45,940 nt of DNA from Prochlorococcus sp. AG-418-K17 (GCA_003214055.1 QCMD01000007.1:1-45940); one strand, 5' to 3'. Shown: positions 27,873 through 38,599, counted from the first letter of the stretch. Notes: generated from the letters alone by a model not told the origin. Numbers and translations: made by a program.

Positions 27873-29072
27873 CTAGTCAACTTGAACTCTGGGTAATCTA
27901 TTTTTAAAAGAACAAAGAATTTCCCAAGGAATAGTATTAGATTCTCTAGCCCAATCAAGAGGAGAAATAGTTTTGTCTCCATCAGATCCTAGTAAAACCA
28001 TCGTGCTGCCAATTTTGATATCATTTGAACCTGTTATATCTACCATCATTTGATCCATAGTTATAGATCCAACTTGAGGATAAAGTTTATTATTATGGAT
28101 GACTTTTATCTTGCCTGAGAGATTTCTTGGGACGCCATCTGCATAGCCAATACTCAATACAGCTAGCTTAGTTTTTCTACTACTTACAAATTTTCCGCCA
28201 TAACTTACCCTTACACCTTTATCAATAATTCTTATAAAAGCTACTTTGACCTTCAAATATAAAGCTGGTTTAAGCGATAAATATTTATTTATTTTTGATA
28301 GAGGACTATATCCATACATAGAAAGCCCAACACGTACCATTTGAAAATGAAAATCTTTATTAAGAAGCATGCCTGCAGAATTAGCCAAATGAATCTTTAT
28401 ATTATGATTTCTATCAACATTAATTTGCTTTAATAATTCCTGAAACTTCTGTTTTTGTAATTGTGTAGTACTTTGTGGATCTAATGAGTTCTCTTCATCT
28501 GCAGATGATAAATGACTATATATTCCTTCTATAGATATGTTTTCAAAAGATTTTATCTTTTCGAATTGCTGAATAAATTTACTATATTCGAATCCTAGTC
28601 TTGACATCCCAGTATCTACTTTAAGATGAAGAGAAAATTTCAAACCAAAATGCTTCCCAATATTATTACAAATTAAACATTCTCTAATACTACTAATAGT
28701 TGGCATAAGATCATTTTTAAAAGATACTATTAAATCCCTTTTCGTATATAGATTGCCGAGGATAAGAATTGGTTTTTTAACTTCAGAAGAACGTAACTTA
28801 ATCCCTTCTTTTAATGTTGCAACTCCTAATTGCGAAGCTCCACCTTTGATAGCATATTCAGATACTAATTTTGCATCATGTCCATATCCATCAGCTTTAA
28901 CAACTGCCATAAATTGACAATTTTTACTTAATTTAGATCTTAAATACTTTACATTTTTTTCTACTGCTTTACCTCTAACTTCGATCCACGCTCTTTGTTT
29001 TGGATCTATATTTTTATCGAAAGTTGGATAATTATCAAAATTAAATCCCTGATTTGTTTGCCGAATTTGCAT
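27873..29072 (-). CDS. alr: Alanine racemase
   Basis: 399 residues. It interconverts L- and D-alanine for peptidoglycan, using PLP. The PLP lysine is K59 in VVKADGYGHD. The second catalytic residue is the Tyr in VRVSYGGKF (about residue 290), and the C-terminal beta domain has SIGYADGVPR and SITMDQMMVD. The first ~25 residues are an extension without clear conservation, so the start could be later. The ATG at 29072 is 68 bases from the HNH gene start (29141), with divergent transcription. Confidence 0.94.
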   Translation of the reverse strand: MQIRQTNQGFNFDNYPTFDKNIDPKQRAWIEVRGKAVEKNVKYLRSKLSKNCQFMAVVKADGYGHDAKLVSEYAIKGGASQLGVATLKEGIKLRSSEVKKPILILGNLYTKRDLIVSFKNDLMPTISSIRECLICNNIGKHFGLKFSLHLKVDTGMSRLGFEYSKFIQQFEKIKSFENISIEGIYSHLSSADEENSLDPQSTTQLQKQKFQELLKQINVDRNHNIKIHLANSAGMLLNKDFHFQMVRVGLSMYGYSPLSKINKYLSLKPALYLKVKVAFIRIIDKGVRVSYGGKFVSSRKTKLAVLSIGYADGVPRNLSGKIKVIHNNKLYPQVGSITMDQMMVDITGSNDIKIGSTMVLLGSDGDKTISPLDWARESNTIPWEILCSFKNRLPRVQVD

Positions 29073-29140
29073 TAACTCTGCGCAATAATATGCGCTTATT
29101 GAAATATACAGTTAGCATGACATGTAAATTGTATTTTGGC

Positions 29141-29647
29141 ATGGGCCAGACACTAGTTTTAAATGCATCCTATGAACCCTTGAACATCACTTCTTGGCGA
29201 AGAGCAGTTATTTTGATGATAAAAGGTAAAGCAGAAAGCTTAGAGGAAGATAAATCTTATTCAATACATTGCGGAAGAAAATTACCGACAGTTATTAGAC
29301 TTCGTTACTACGTCAAAGTACCTTTTAGAGAGGTTTCATTAACAAGGAAAAATATTCTTCTAAGAGACAATAATTCTTGCCAATACTGTAACTATAAGGG
29401 TGGTGATTTATCAATAGATCATGTTTTACCGAGAAGCAGAGGTGGAACTGATAACTGGGAAAATGTTACTACAGCTTGTCTTAGATGTAATGTACAAAAA
29501 GGTAACCGGACTCCAGAAGAGGCAAAAATGCCTTTAAAACGAAAGCCCTACCGTCCGCTAAGTAATCTCAATTTTGAGGCTACAAGACAAATTGACTCTG
29601 GCAGACATAAAGAATGGAGTAAATACGTAATAGGAGTTGCAATCTAA
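29141..29647 (+). CDS. HNH endonuclease family protein
   Basis: 168 residues from the ATG at 29141 (MGQTLVLNASYEPLN). The upstream in-frame ATG at 29054 would overlap alr and adds a non-conserved leader, so I chose the later start. The C-terminal half contains CQYC and CLRC, a zinc knuckle flanking IDHVLPRSRGG, which holds the HNH catalytic His. Such proteins are ubiquitous in cyanobacteria, mostly uncharacterised, and may act in DNA processing or repair. It converges on prfA with a 13-base gap. Confidence 0.9.
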   Translation: MGQTLVLNASYEPLNITSWRRAVILMIKGKAESLEEDKSYSIHCGRKLPTVIRLRYYVKVPFREVSLTRKNILLRDNNSCQYCNYKGGDLSIDHVLPRSRGGTDNWENVTTACLRCNVQKGNRTPEEAKMPLKRKPYRPLSNLNFEATRQIDSGRHKEWSKYVIGVAI

Positions 29648-29660
29648 TAAAAATAAAACC

Positions 29661-30755
29661 TTAATTCTCTTCTTTATTAAAATCTTCCATCATTCTCTTT
29701 TGTTCTTGTGCTATGCATGCATCAATTACTTCATCTAATTGACCCGCGAGAATTGATTCTAGTGAAAAATTGGAACCCAATCTATGATCAGTTGTCCTGT
29801 TATCTTTGAAATTATAAGTTCTAATTTTTTCACTCCTATCTCCAGTTCCCACCTGAGAAAGCCTTTGCGATCTCTCTTTGGCATTAGCTTCTTTTAATTG
29901 AATTTCATATAATTTGGCTCTTAAAATTTCCATTGCTCGTTCACGATTTTGTAATTGAGATCTCTCTTGTGTACAAAAAACTCTTATCCCTGTTGGCTTG
30001 TGGAGAAGATCAATAGCAGTCTCTACCTTATTAACATTTTGTCCCCCTGCACCCCCTGATCTTGCAGTACCAACCTCTAAATCAGTTGGATCAATCTTAA
30101 CCTCAACTGGATCAGCCTCAGGCATTACAGCTACTGTAGCGGTAGAGGTGTGAACTCTACCTTGAGATTCAGTGGCTGGAACTCTTTGCACTCTATGTAC
30201 ACCAGCCTCAAATTTAAGTTGACTATAAACAGAATCTCCCTTAACTGATATAACTAACTCTTTAAATCCTCCCATTTCGGACTCAGAAGCACTAACAGGT
30301 TTTACAGACCAACCAATTTTTTGTCCATATCTTTCATACATTCTGGCTAGATCACCGGCCCAGATACAAGCCTCATTTCCTCCAGCACCGGCTCTAATTT
30401 CTAACATTACACTCCTCTCATCTCTTGGATCTTTCGGTAGTAATGCGATTGTGACTTTTTGAATAAGTTTATGCTTTGATTCCTCCAGGTTAGTTAACTC
30501 CTCATTTATTAAAGTTTCCATCTCTTTATCATTTCTATTATCTTTAAGTAAATTTTTTGAATCTTCAATTTCCTTATCAGTATCAAGCAGCTGATTAAAA
30601 TCAATTACTAAAGGTTCTAATTTTGACCTTTCTCTAGCTATTGATTCCAATTTCTTTGGATCATTTGCTATGTCAGGATCTGCAAGCTGCACTTCCAAAT
30701 TTTCAAAACTTTCTGAAGCAGTTTTCAACCTTGCAATTAATATTGAGTATTCCAA
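29661..30755 (-). CDS. prfA: Peptide chain release factor 1
   Basis: 364 residues. The GGQ motif ([12 protein letters not shown]) positions water for peptidyl-tRNA hydrolysis. The PAT tripeptide ([13 protein letters not shown]) is the RF1-type codon reader for UAA and UAG. The N-terminal helical domain and [10 protein letters not shown] are normal. It lies 26 bases downstream of rpmE, at the end of the ribosomal protein run. Confidence 0.97.
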   Translation of the reverse strand: MEYSILIARLKTASESFENLEVQLADPDIANDPKKLESIARERSKLEPLVIDFNQLLDTDKEIEDSKNLLKDNRNDKEMETLINEELTNLEESKHKLIQKVTIALLPKDPRDERSVMLEIRAGAGGNEACIWAGDLARMYERYGQKIGWSVKPVSASESEMGGFKELVISVKGDSVYSQLKFEAGVHRVQRVPATESQGRVHTSTATVAVMPEADPVEVKIDPTDLEVGTARSGGAGGQNVNKVETAIDLLHKPTGIRVFCTQERSQLQNRERAMEILRAKLYEIQLKEANAKERSQRLSQVGTGDRSEKIRTYNFKDNRTTDHRLGSNFSLESILAGQLDEVIDACIAQEQKRMMEDFNKEEN

Positions 30756-30781
30756 TTGAAATTTTGCTTAATTTTGAGATT

Positions 30782-31042
30782 CTATTTGTTAGAAATTTCT
30801 TCCTCTTTTTTTTCTTTTGTTGTAGCTGAATTAGCTGAACCCATACCATATTTTTTCATAAACCTATCAACTCTACCTTCTGTATCAAGAATTTTTTGAG
30901 TTCCAGTGAAGAAAGGATGATTACCACTCCATACATCTACATGAAGCTCGGGCTGAGTTGAGCCTGTTGTCATTACAACTTCTCCATTACAAATAACCTT
31001 TGCATCTGGATACCATTTTGGATGAATTTCTGATTTTGGCAT
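30782..31042 (-). CDS. rpmE: 50S ribosomal protein L31, cysteine-poor form
   Basis: 86 residues with IHPKWYPDAKVICNGEVV, ELHVDVWSGNHPFFTG and FMKKYGM, diagnostic of L31. The four zinc cysteines of the C+ form are reduced to a single cysteine (C18), so this is the zinc-independent C- form. The Lys/Glu-rich tail (about 70-86) is an extension. The gene lies between rpsI and prfA. Confidence 0.93.
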   Translation of the reverse strand: MPKSEIHPKWYPDAKVICNGEVVMTTGSTQPELHVDVWSGNHPFFTGTQKILDTEGRVDRFMKKYGMGSANSATTKEKKEEEISNK

Positions 31043-31054
31043 GATTGAATTCTT

Positions 31055-31465
31055 TTAACGTTTAGAGAATTGTGGGGCTTTTCTTGCTTTTTTAAGACCA
31101 TATTTTCTTCTCTCCTTTGCTCTAGGGTCCCTACTTAAATGACCCTCAGTTTTAAGTGGTTTTCTATTATCTTGTGAGAGTTCACATAAGGCTCTGGCTG
31201 CTCCCTGCTTTATAGCATCAGCTTGCCCTGTTAAACCACCACCAAAAACGTTCACTAGAATATCGTAAGAATTTTCGAGGCCTAATGTTACTAGGGGTGC
31301 TTTTACAGAATTTAAGTGTAAAGGATTAAAGTTTAAATAATCGTCACCTTGACGACCATTTATCTTAATTTGTCCATTACCAGGGATTAAACGGACTCTT
31401 GCGACAGAAGTTTTTCTTCTACCAGTTCCCCAATATACAGCTTTGTTTTTTATTTGACTGTTCAT
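31055..31465 (-). CDS. rpsI: 30S ribosomal protein S9
   Basis: 136 residues with [17 protein letters not shown] near the start, [19 protein letters not shown], and the C-terminal [15 protein letters not shown], whose end contacts the P-site tRNA. It lies 9 bases downstream of rplM, the normal L13-S9 pair. Confidence 0.97.
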   Translation of the reverse strand: MNSQIKNKAVYWGTGRRKTSVARVRLIPGNGQIKINGRQGDDYLNFNPLHLNSVKAPLVTLGLENSYDILVNVFGGGLTGQADAIKQGAARALCELSQDNRKPLKTEGHLSRDPRAKERRKYGLKKARKAPQFSKR

Positions 31466-31474
31466 TTTGATATT

Positions 31475-31906
31475 TTAACTATTTAATAATACAGGATTCT
31501 GCGCAGCATGAGGGTGTTCAGCTCCTTTATAAACCTTTAATTTTTTAAACTGCTGCCTACCTAATGAATTATGTGGAAGCATACCTTTTACTGCTTGTTC
31601 AATAATTCTTTCAGGTATTCTTTGCTGAAGTGACTCAAATTTCTCAGTTTTCATTCCACCAGGTCTTCCAGAATGTCTTCTATATAACTTTTGAGATGTT
31701 TTTTTTCCAGTAACTGTAACTTTTTCTGCATTTATAACAATTACAAAATCTCCAGTATCTAAATGTGGTGTAAATGTTGGCTTATTCTTACCTCTTAAGA
31801 CAGATGCAATTTCTGTTGCTAACCTGCCAAGTGTCTTATCTTTTGCGTCAACTAAAAACCAATTTGTTGCAATCGTTTCTAAGGACGGAGTAATTGTTTT
31901 ATTCAT
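31475..31906 (-). CDS. rplM: 50S ribosomal protein L13
   Basis: 143 residues. It has [23 protein letters not shown], the typical L13 N-terminal domain, then PGGMKTEKF and [19 protein letters not shown]13 is an early-assembly protein of the 50S subunit. It is separated from truA by 114 bases, which contain a short plus-strand ORF with a strong ribosome binding site. Confidence 0.97.
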   Translation of the reverse strand: MNKTITPSLETIATNWFLVDAKDKTLGRLATEIASVLRGKNKPTFTPHLDTGDFVIVINAEKVTVTGKKTSQKLYRRHSGRPGGMKTEKFESLQQRIPERIIEQAVKGMLPHNSLGRQQFKKLKVYKGAEHPHAAQNPVLLNS

Positions 31907-31973
31907 TTACCAAATTTATAAAAATAAATTTAATCTAATTTTAAATTCTACCTTATCGAAGGAGGATTCTACA

Positions 31974-32030
31974 ATGAGTTGGGATAAATTTAAGAAATAT
32001 TTTGCTCAAATAAAAAATGTTTATGAATAA
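31974..32030 (+). CDS. Candidate 18-residue microprotein
   Basis: ATG at 31974, TAA at 32028-32030. The peptide is MSWDKFKKYFAQIKNVYE. GAAGGAGG at 31958-31965 sits 8 bases before the ATG, an excellent ribosome binding site, which is rare by chance in this AT-rich DNA. The hydrophobic residues W3, F6, F10, I13 and Y17 are spaced as in an amphipathic helix. It is on the opposite strand to rplM and truA and overlaps the truA 3' end by 10 bases. No homolog is known to me, and expression is unproven. Confidence 0.4.
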   Translation: MSWDKFKKYFAQIKNVYE

Positions 32031-32827
32031 CCTTTAATAAGGTACTTCGGGAAAAGATCATTTTTATTAATTTTTTTAAAAACATTTTTTTCATATACTG
32101 CATTAACAAAACATAGTCCCTTTGCTGGAGAAGATTCCTTAACATCATTTTTCTTTTTATATTTCCATCTATTTGTAAAAGTTTCTGGTGATATTTTTTT
32201 TTCACCTACCAAAACAAGTTGTCCAACAATTAAACGGACCATTCCATAAAGAAAGCCAGTAGCTCTAATATCAATAAAGATTAAATCCTCGAATCTTTCT
32301 AAACTTATATTTTTAATTGTTGTAATTGAATTTGCCCTGTTACTTCTACTTTTTTGAAAAGCAAAAAAATCATGCTCTCCCTCCATCCCCTTTAAGGCAA
32401 GAGACATCAAAGATTCATCAAGAATCTTTTGATACCTATGCCATGACCAATTATTTAAAAACAAATTTGATAATTTAGAGTTATTTATTACGTATCGATA
32501 ATGTCTATAAATCGCAGAATAGCAAGCATGCCAATTACCTTCAACTTCAACAGATTCAAGTATTTTTATAGTCTCAGGCAAGAATCCATTTAATACCTCT
32601 GAGTAACGCTCAGCTGGTATCACATAGTCAATATCAAAATGAACCACCTGGCCGGAAGCATGAACTCCAGAGTCTGTTCTACCTGCAGCATAAGTACTTA
32701 CATTCTGATTAGATATGTTTAAGAGTGCTTTTTCTAAAGTTTCTTGAACACTTTTAGCATTCTTCTGTCTTTGCCAACCCGAAAAGTGCGTTCCATCATA
32801 TTGGAGAATTAGAGCTACTCTTTTCAA
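32021..32827 (-). CDS. truA: tRNA pseudouridine(38-40) synthase
   Basis: 268 residues. The catalytic Asp is D52 in YAAGRTDSGVHASGQVVHFD. FFAFQKSRSN and GFLYGMVRLIVGQL are family landmarks. The enzyme makes pseudouridine in the anticodon arm of tRNAs. It sits between rplQ and rplM, the common cyanobacterial order. Confidence 0.96.
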   Translation of the reverse strand: MKRVALILQYDGTHFSGWQRQKNAKSVQETLEKALLNISNQNVSTYAAGRTDSGVHASGQVVHFDIDYVIPAERYSEVLNGFLPETIKILESVEVEGNWHACYSAIYRHYRYVINNSKLSNLFLNNWSWHRYQKILDESLMSLALKGMEGEHDFFAFQKSRSNRANSITTIKNISLERFEDLIFIDIRATGFLYGMVRLIVGQLVLVGEKKISPETFTNRWKYKKKNDVKESSPAKGLCFVNAVYEKNVFKKINKNDLFPKYLIKGYS

Positions 32828-32862
32828 ATTTCAATAATTTAATAAGGTATCTTTTTTAATTT

Positions 32863-33213
32863 TTAAACAAGCTCAATAATGGCCATTTGAGCATTATCAC
32901 CTTTTCTAGGAACCGTACGAACTATTCTTGTATAACCTCCTTTTCTATCTCCATATCTTTCATTTGCTTTTTCAAATAATGAATGAACTAATTTCTTATC
33001 ATAAATATATCCAATAGCTCTTCTTCTCGCAGCCAGACTGCCATCCTTTGCTAAAGAAATCATTCTTTCAGCTTCGTTTCTTAGAGCTTTTGCTCTGGCT
33101 TTAGTAGTAGTTACTCTGCCTTCTTTAATCAATTGTGTAGTTAATCCTCTTAACAGTGCTTTTCTTTGATCTGCAGGCTTACTTAAAAGAGGAATTCTTA
33201 GTTGATGTCTCAT
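32863..33213 (-). CDS. rplQ: 50S ribosomal protein L17
   Basis: 116 residues with [43 protein letters not shown] and [17 protein letters not shown], the standard L17 pattern. It is 13 bases downstream of rpoA, as in most bacteria. Confidence 0.97.
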   Translation of the reverse strand: MRHQLRIPLLSKPADQRKALLRGLTTQLIKEGRVTTTKARAKALRNEAERMISLAKDGSLAARRRAIGYIYDKKLVHSLFEKANERYGDRKGGYTRIVRTVPRKGDNAQMAIIELV

Positions 33214-33226
33214 AATTTTAATTTTG

Positions 33227-34165
33227 TTAAACTGAGGTTCTACTTTGTGGAATTGAAATTCCTATGCGCTCAAGAGCTTCAATAACTTCATCTGCGGATT
33301 TTGAGCCGAAGTTCTTGATTTCTAAAAGATCTTCATAACTAAATCCCATTAAATCTGATACTGAATTAACTTGTGCTCTCTTAAGACAATTATATGCTCT
33401 AACGGACAAGTTTAGTTCTTCTAGTGGAATTTGGGCTTCAGGAGAGGGTTCTGGCTCTTCAGGAATTTCCTCGACCATAGTAACAGTAGCTAACGGTTGG
33501 AATAGCTCAATCAACTGGTTTGCGGCTTCCGCAATAGCATCATCGGGAGTTGTTGAACCATCAGTAACTACTTCCATTTTAAGCCTTTCTCTACCTGTGC
33601 CACCTTCTGATACAGCAGTTTCATCAATAGTAAAATTAACTCTTTTGACGGGCATGAAAACAGCATCTATTTGAAGCAAGTCGATAGCGGTAGTTTCTTC
33701 ATTTTTACGATCTACCGGTCTATAGCCAACACCTCGTTCTACATGAATTTCTAGTTCTAAATTATGACCTTCCTGAATGGTTGCAATTGGTTTATCACCA
33801 TCTACAATTTCGACTTGAGATGAAAATTGTATATCATTTGCTGTGACATCCATTGGGCCCGTTGCTACAAGCCTCCCTATTTCAAGGTCTGGATTAGAAC
33901 TGTTGATAGAAAGTTGTTTACAGTTTAAAAGGATATCTAAAACATCCTCTCTTACGCCAGGAATAGTTGCATATTCATGATTAATTCCTGCAATTCTCAC
34001 TGCAGTTACTGCGCTTCCTTCAAGTCCTCCCATCAGCACTCTTCTTAATGAATTGCCTAAAGTTGTAGCTTGTCCTCTTTCTAAAGGGCCAATTAAAAAT
34101 GTCCCTGTTTGGGAGCGATCATCTGCTATTTGATGGTCGATTCTGTCAATCTGGTATTGCAACAC
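33227..34165 (-). CDS. rpoA: RNA polymerase alpha subunit
   Basis: 312 residues. The N-terminal domain (about 1-230) has [25 protein letters not shown] for dimerisation and assembly. An acidic linker (about 233-246, [14 protein letters not shown]) leads to the C-terminal domain, with [19 protein letters not shown] and [13 protein letters not shown] ([12 protein letters not shown]) helices that bind UP elements and activators. It is placed between rpsK and rplQ as usual. Confidence 0.98.
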   Translation of the reverse strand: MLQYQIDRIDHQIADDRSQTGTFLIGPLERGQATTLGNSLRRVLMGGLEGSAVTAVRIAGINHEYATIPGVREDVLDILLNCKQLSINSSNPDLEIGRLVATGPMDVTANDIQFSSQVEIVDGDKPIATIQEGHNLELEIHVERGVGYRPVDRKNEETTAIDLLQIDAVFMPVKRVNFTIDETAVSEGGTGRERLKMEVVTDGSTTPDDAIAEAANQLIELFQPLATVTMVEEIPEEPEPSPEAQIPLEELNLSVRAYNCLKRAQVNSVSDLMGFSYEDLLEIKNFGSKSADEVIEALERIGISIPQSRTSV

Positions 34166-34218
34166 GGAAAAAAATGAAGTTGTAATGTTTTGGGGTGGGG
34201 TTGGAAAGTGATTAAGCT

Positions 34219-34611
34219 CTAAACGCGTCTACGTTTAGGTCTTCTACATCCATTATGAGGTAATGGAGTGACATCTCTTATTAGAGTTATTTCTAAACCG
34301 GCCACTTGTAAAGCTCTTATGGCGGTTTCCCTACCTGAACCAGGACCTCTAACTAAGACTTCTATCTGTCTCATCCCTTGATCAAGGGCTCTTCTAGCTG
34401 CAGCCTCAGCAGCTGTTTGGGCTGCAAATGGAGTTCCTTTTCGAGCTCCTTTAAAACCGCTTGCTCCTGCTGAAGACCATGAAATTACTTGACCAGAGGT
34501 ATCAGAGATAGAGACTATAGTGTTGTTAAATGTGCTTTGGATATGCACTACACCATTAGGTACATTTCTTTTTGATTTCTTTGAATTTGTTTTTTTTACT
34601 GGGGCTGCCAT
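34219..34611 (-). CDS. rpsK: 30S ribosomal protein S11
   Basis: 130 residues. A basic N-terminus precedes [32 protein letters not shown] and the C-terminal [15 protein letters not shown], all diagnostic. It forms part of the 30S platform. It lies 41 bases downstream of rpsM. Confidence 0.98.
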   Translation of the reverse strand: MAAPVKKTNSKKSKRNVPNGVVHIQSTFNNTIVSISDTSGQVISWSSAGASGFKGARKGTPFAAQTAAEAAARRALDQGMRQIEVLVRGPGSGRETAIRALQVAGLEITLIRDVTPLPHNGCRRPKRRRV

Positions 34612-34652
34612 GATAATAAAATTAGTTTTTAATTTTTATGTGATTTAGTAAA

Positions 34653-35018
34653 TTATTTTTTTCTTCCAGCAACTGTTTTTCTTGATCCTCTTCTCGTTCT
34701 AGCATTAGTCCTCGTTCTTTGTCCTCTAACTGGAAGACTCATTCTATGCCTTCTTCCTCTAACGCATCCAATATCTTGTAGACGTTTTAGGGCCATGCCC
34801 TCTTTTCTTCTTAAATCTCCCTCTAAAGTAAAATCTTCTGTAGCGCCTCTAAGTTTTTGAACATCTGAATCGGATAGATCTTTAACACGAGTATCTGGGT
34901 TAACTCCTGTATTAGAAAGAATTAACTTTGATCTTGTTAAACCAATTCCATAAACGTATGTAAGGGCAATTTCTACTCGCTTTTCGCGAGGTATGTCAAT
35001 TCCTGCAATCCTGGCCAC
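34653..35018 (-). CDS. rpsM: 30S ribosomal protein S13
   Basis: 121 residues starting [26 protein letters not shown] in effect. [25 protein letters not shown] near the end contacts 16S rRNA and P-site tRNA. It is 41 bases downstream of rpmJ. Confidence 0.98.
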   Translation of the reverse strand: MARIAGIDIPREKRVEIALTYVYGIGLTRSKLILSNTGVNPDTRVKDLSDSDVQKLRGATEDFTLEGDLRRKEGMALKRLQDIGCVRGRRHRMSLPVRGQRTRTNARTRRGSRKTVAGRKK

Positions 35019-35059
35019 GTGTTTTGAGTAAGTAAAAGTTTAGAGTAATTTTTTCAAGG

Positions 35060-35176
35060 TTAGCCTTGGCGTTGTTTATTGCGAGGTCTTTTCTTGTTGA
35101 TAACATAGATTTTACCTCTTCTCCTTACGATCTGATCGTCAGGACTAATTTTTTTGACCGAAGATCTGACCTTCAT
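35060..35176 (-). CDS. rpmJ: 50S ribosomal protein L36, cysteine-free form
   Basis: A 38-residue ORF starting [20 protein letters not shown] and ending NKQRQG, the L36 signature at both ends. The four residues (three Cys, one His) that bind zinc in the C+ form are absent: the family's CxxC region is replaced by SPDD, and VICKNPKH by VINKKRPR. It lies between adk and rpsM, where rpmJ is expected. Confidence 0.94.
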   Translation of the reverse strand: MKVRSSVKKISPDDQIVRRRGKIYVINKKRPRNKQRQG

Positions 35177-35215
35177 GGATGAAATTAAACGCTAATTTTA
35201 TATTCTACATCATTG

Positions 35216-35764
35216 TCAAGCCATTTTTTGTTGGATATCAATAGAAATTGTTTTTAAATCTCTATCAGCATCAATATATTCCAGTAATGACTTCCTACCA
35301 TAGTATTTAACTAAGGGTTCTGTAGTTTTTTTATAAATATCTAACCTTGTTTTAATAGTCTCTTCATTATCATCTTTTCTACCTCTTAAAAGTAGACGCT
35401 CGATTAAAATTTCTTCAGGTATATCTAAATAAAAAACAACCTCTAAAGGTTGATTTATTTTATTTAAAACCTCATTCAATGAATTTGCTTGTGCCAAATT
35501 TCTTGGATACCCATCTAGGATCCATCCTTTTTTATGGTTACCTAAATTCTTCTCAACAATTTCTAAAACAACTTCATCACTAACTAGTTCACCGCGATTT
35601 ATAGTTTTTTTGACTTTTATACCTAAATTAGTATTCATCTCTATTTCTTTTCTTAATAATTCACCTGTGGACAAGTGCAAATAAGAATTTTTTTTACTTA
35701 GCAATTCCGCCTGAGTACCTTTTCCTGCACCAGGTGCTCCCAAAAATAGTATATGTTTTTTCAT
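35216..35764 (-). CDS. adk: Adenylate kinase, short form
   Basis: 182 residues. The P-loop is GAPGAGKGT (9-17), and [12 protein letters not shown] is the core motif. The LID is reduced to [10 protein letters not shown], so this is the short, zinc-free type. The enzyme balances AMP, ADP and ATP. It overlaps the secY stop by one base (TAATG), so translation is coupled. No infA or map lies between adk and rpmJ. Confidence 0.96.
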   Translation of the reverse strand: MKKHILFLGAPGAGKGTQAELLSKKNSYLHLSTGELLRKEIEMNTNLGIKVKKTINRGELVSDEVVLEIVEKNLGNHKKGWILDGYPRNLAQANSLNEVLNKINQPLEVVFYLDIPEEILIERLLLRGRKDDNEETIKTRLDIYKKTTEPLVKYYGRKSLLEYIDADRDLKTISIDIQQKMA

Positions 35765-37083
35765 TAATTATTAACGAGTCCCTCATATCTCTGGGATATG
35801 ACATAAGTCTGAATTTGTTTAGCAGTATCTATTGCAACACCTACAAGAATTAGTAAAGATGTTGCTCCAAGACCTTGAAAAGTTTGTACATTTGTTGCTC
35901 TTTCAACAGCTGCTGGGATGATAGCAACCGAACCTAAGAATAATCCTCCCAAGAGTGTCAACCTATTCTGGATACCTGACAGATAATTAGCTGTATTTGT
36001 TCCTGGCCTAATTCCTGGTATAGCTACTCCACCTTTTTTTAAATTAGAAGCTACGTCTATTGGGTTAATGGTAAGAGATGCATAAAAATAAGAAAATCCC
36101 AAGATCAATGCAAAAAATGTAAGTGCATATGGCCATGGATTTGAAGAACTGGGATTTAAACTACTTGCTAATTTTATTAAAAGTGGATTACCCGTTACAT
36201 TGGCAATAGTTATGGGCAAAAATATCAAGGCAGACGCAAAGATTATTGGCATTACCCCGCCTGCATTAAGTTTTAAAGGTAAATAACTTTGCCTAGTTGG
36301 AAGCAATGTTGAAGTTCCTATTTGTCTTTTCGCGCTCACAATAGGTATGCGCCTTGCCCCTTCTTGAACAAAAATAATTCCAACAATTGTAAGTAAAAAA
36401 ACGCCAAGCAATACGGCAATACCTAAAACGTCTCCACGATCACCAGTTTGAGCTTTTTCAATAGTAGAACTTAATGCTTTTGGCAAAGTCGCAACTATAT
36501 TCAAAAAAATTACTAAGGAAGCCCCTTGGCCAATACCTTTCTCTGTAATAATCTCACTAAACCACATTACTAGCATTGATCCAGTTACCAAAGCAATTGA
36601 AGTTTGGAAAACAAACGTAGTTTCACTAACTCCTTCAACTGCATATTGTCTAAGAATTAAGGAGAAGATAATACTTTGCAAAAAGCCCCAACCCAAAGCT
36701 ACATATCTTGTTATTTGAGCAATTTTTCTTCTACCTGCTTCACCTTCATTTTTTTGTAAATCTTCGAGTACTGGCAATGATGCAGTTAAAAGTTGAATAA
36801 TAATTGAGGCATTAATGAAAGGTAATATTCCTAAAGCAAATATTCCTAAAGTTGATATTCCACCACCAGTAAAAATGTCTAAAAAACCAATTAATTGTCC
36901 TCCTTGATCTATAAAACTTTTAAAAGCAACCCTATCAATTCCTGGCATTGGAATATATATTCCAAGCCTTACCAAAAGTAAAAGACCTAGAGTCGTTAAA
37001 ACTCGGCTTCTTAACTCATTGTTCAGAAATAGTTGAGATAAAATTTCCGAAGCATTAGGATTTCTACTTTTTTTGACAAACAT
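35764..37083 (-). CDS. secY: Protein translocase subunit SecY
   Basis: 439 residues with ten hydrophobic helices. Features include [12 protein letters not shown], the plug-region [23 protein letters not shown], and [10 protein letters not shown]. With SecE and SecG it forms the channel for Sec export and membrane insertion in the plasma and thylakoid membranes. It lies 33 bases downstream of rplO and is coupled to adk. Confidence 0.98.
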   Translation of the reverse strand: MFVKKSRNPNASEILSQLFLNNELRSRVLTTLGLLLLVRLGIYIPMPGIDRVAFKSFIDQGGQLIGFLDIFTGGGISTLGIFALGILPFINASIIIQLLTASLPVLEDLQKNEGEAGRRKIAQITRYVALGWGFLQSIIFSLILRQYAVEGVSETTFVFQTSIALVTGSMLVMWFSEIITEKGIGQGASLVIFLNIVATLPKALSSTIEKAQTGDRGDVLGIAVLLGVFLLTIVGIIFVQEGARRIPIVSAKRQIGTSTLLPTRQSYLPLKLNAGGVMPIIFASALIFLPITIANVTGNPLLIKLASSLNPSSSNPWPYALTFFALILGFSYFYASLTINPIDVASNLKKGGVAIPGIRPGTNTANYLSGIQNRLTLLGGLFLGSVAIIPAAVERATNVQTFQGLGATSLLILVGVAIDTAKQIQTYVISQRYEGLVNN

Positions 37084-37116
37084 AGTTAGACAAAACTAAA
37101 TTTAAACAGAATTTAC

Positions 37117-37575
37117 TTATTTATTTTTTATAACTTCGCAGGTTCCACCAATTTTCTCAATCTTTTGTTTAGCAACTTTTGTAAATGAATGAGCTTGAAC
37201 TGTTAACTTTACATTAAGATCTCCACTACCTAGTATCTTTAATGGAAATTTTGGTTTGAAAAGCAGACCTTTTTTAACCAAAGTGTCTATATTTACTATC
37301 TCACTATCTTTAAAGTCATTCAATTTATGTAAATTGATAATTGTAAATTTTTTTTGATTAATTAATTCAAAATGCTTTAGTTTAGGGACTCTTCTATATA
37401 AGGGCATTTGACCACCTTCGAAACCAGGTCGGGTAGGCCTACCTGAACGTGATTTCTGACCTCTCATTCCGAAACCACAAGAAGCTCCCTGACCAGCAGC
37501 GATACCTCTACCTTTTCTAAGTTTTTTCTTCCTAGAACCAGTATTTGAACTTAGTGTATTTAAAGTAGTAGTCAT
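37117..37575 (-). CDS. rplO: 50S ribosomal protein L15
   Basis: 152 residues. The extended N-terminus has [28 protein letters not shown] and [14 protein letters not shown], typical of L15. The C-terminal domain holds [19 protein letters not shown]. It follows rpsE by 5 bases. Confidence 0.97.
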   Translation of the reverse strand: MTTTLNTLSSNTGSRKKKLRKGRGIAAGQGASCGFGMRGQKSRSGRPTRPGFEGGQMPLYRRVPKLKHFELINQKKFTIINLHKLNDFKDSEIVNIDTLVKKGLLFKPKFPLKILGSGDLNVKLTVQAHSFTKVAKQKIEKIGGTCEVIKNK

Positions 37576-37580
37576 AATTT

Positions 37581-38198
37581 TTAAGAATAAAGCTGTTCGA
37601 GGGAGATTCCTCTCTCTCTTGAAGCAGATTTATGGGTTCTTAGTTGCGACAAAGCAACCATAGCAGCTCTTGCATTATTTAAAGGTGTCTTACTACCTAA
37701 TCTTTTAGCTAAAACATTTTTTATACCTGCTAATTCTAAGACTGTCCTTATTGAGCCACCAGCAATTACACCAGTACCAGGGGCAGCTGGTCTAATAAGC
37801 ACATTTGCTGCACCATCACGACCATTAGATAAAGTTGGTATTGAATTATTAGGTGTTAAGGGAACTCTAACAAGATTTTTTTTACCATCTGATACTCCTT
37901 TTCTCACAGCACCTATTACATCACCAGCCTTGCCAACTCCTACACCAACTTGTCCTTTCTCATTACCAACAACAACAATTGCTCTAAAACTCATTTTTTT
38001 TCCACCTTTTACTGTCTTAGATACTCTTCGTATTTGAATAACTCTTTCTTGCCAATCAGAATCCCTCTCTTGATTCTTTGAATCACCTCTTCTACCTCTC
38101 TTACGATCGGTACGATTATTCTTCTTTTGTTCACTTTTATTTACAGAGGGAACATTATCAGTAATCTGGGATTCTTTTTTTGTAGGAGTGTCAGTCAT
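37581..38198 (-). CDS. rpsE: 30S ribosomal protein S5
   Basis: 205 residues, longer than E. coli S5 because of a ~45-residue charged N-terminal extension, which is normal in picocyanobacteria. The core begins [20 protein letters not shown] and has [18 protein letters not shown] and [23 protein letters not shown]5 affects decoding accuracy. It lies 17 bases downstream of rplR. Confidence 0.97.
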   Translation of the reverse strand: MTDTPTKKESQITDNVPSVNKSEQKKNNRTDRKRGRRGDSKNQERDSDWQERVIQIRRVSKTVKGGKKMSFRAIVVVGNEKGQVGVGVGKAGDVIGAVRKGVSDGKKNLVRVPLTPNNSIPTLSNGRDGAANVLIRPAAPGTGVIAGGSIRTVLELAGIKNVLAKRLGSKTPLNNARAAMVALSQLRTHKSASRERGISLEQLYS

Positions 38199-38215
38199 AG
38201 TGATAAAAATTTAAT

Positions 38216-38584
38216 TTAGAATTTTAGGCCAGCTTCACGTGCAGCATCAGCAAGTGCTTTGACTCTTCCGTGATATAAATTTCCTCCACGGTCAAAAATT
38301 ACTTGCTTTATACCTTTTTTTATAGCTCTCTTTGCTAATAATTTTCCAACAATAGAGGAAGAAGTACAATCAGAAGCTAATTTTTCTGATTTTTCTCTAA
38401 GTTCTTTATCAACAGTTGAAGCTGAACAAATTGTTGTTTGAGCACTATCATCTATAAGCTGTGCATAAATATGATTATTTGAACGAAAAACAGACAACCT
38501 TGGACGTGTTGAATCACCAATTAAGAATCTTCTTAATCTTCTGTGTCTTTTTTGGGTTTGTAATTTTCTGGAAAGTTTGGTCAT
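38216..38584 (-). CDS. rplR: 50S ribosomal protein L18
   Basis: 122 residues. It contains [29 protein letters not shown] and the end [26 protein letters not shown], both standard. L18 binds 5S rRNA. It lies 15 bases downstream of rplF. Confidence 0.97.
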   Translation of the reverse strand: MTKLSRKLQTQKRHRRLRRFLIGDSTRPRLSVFRSNNHIYAQLIDDSAQTTICSASTVDKELREKSEKLASDCTSSSIVGKLLAKRAIKKGIKQVIFDRGGNLYHGRVKALADAAREAGLKF

Positions 38585-38599
38585 TTTTTTTAAGTGGAA

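Noticed and set aside
27716..27907. 63-codon plus-strand ORF
   Set aside because: It lies over tRNA-Ser(GCU) on the other strand and has no gene-like features.
29054..29140. Longer HNH protein starting at 29054
   Set aside because: That start overlaps alr by 19 bases and adds 29 residues without conserved features. The ATG at 29141 fits the family start.
31990..32205. 71-codon minus-strand ORF
   Set aside because: A shadow of truA in another frame. Its Lys-rich, repetitive sequence follows from AT-rich DNA.
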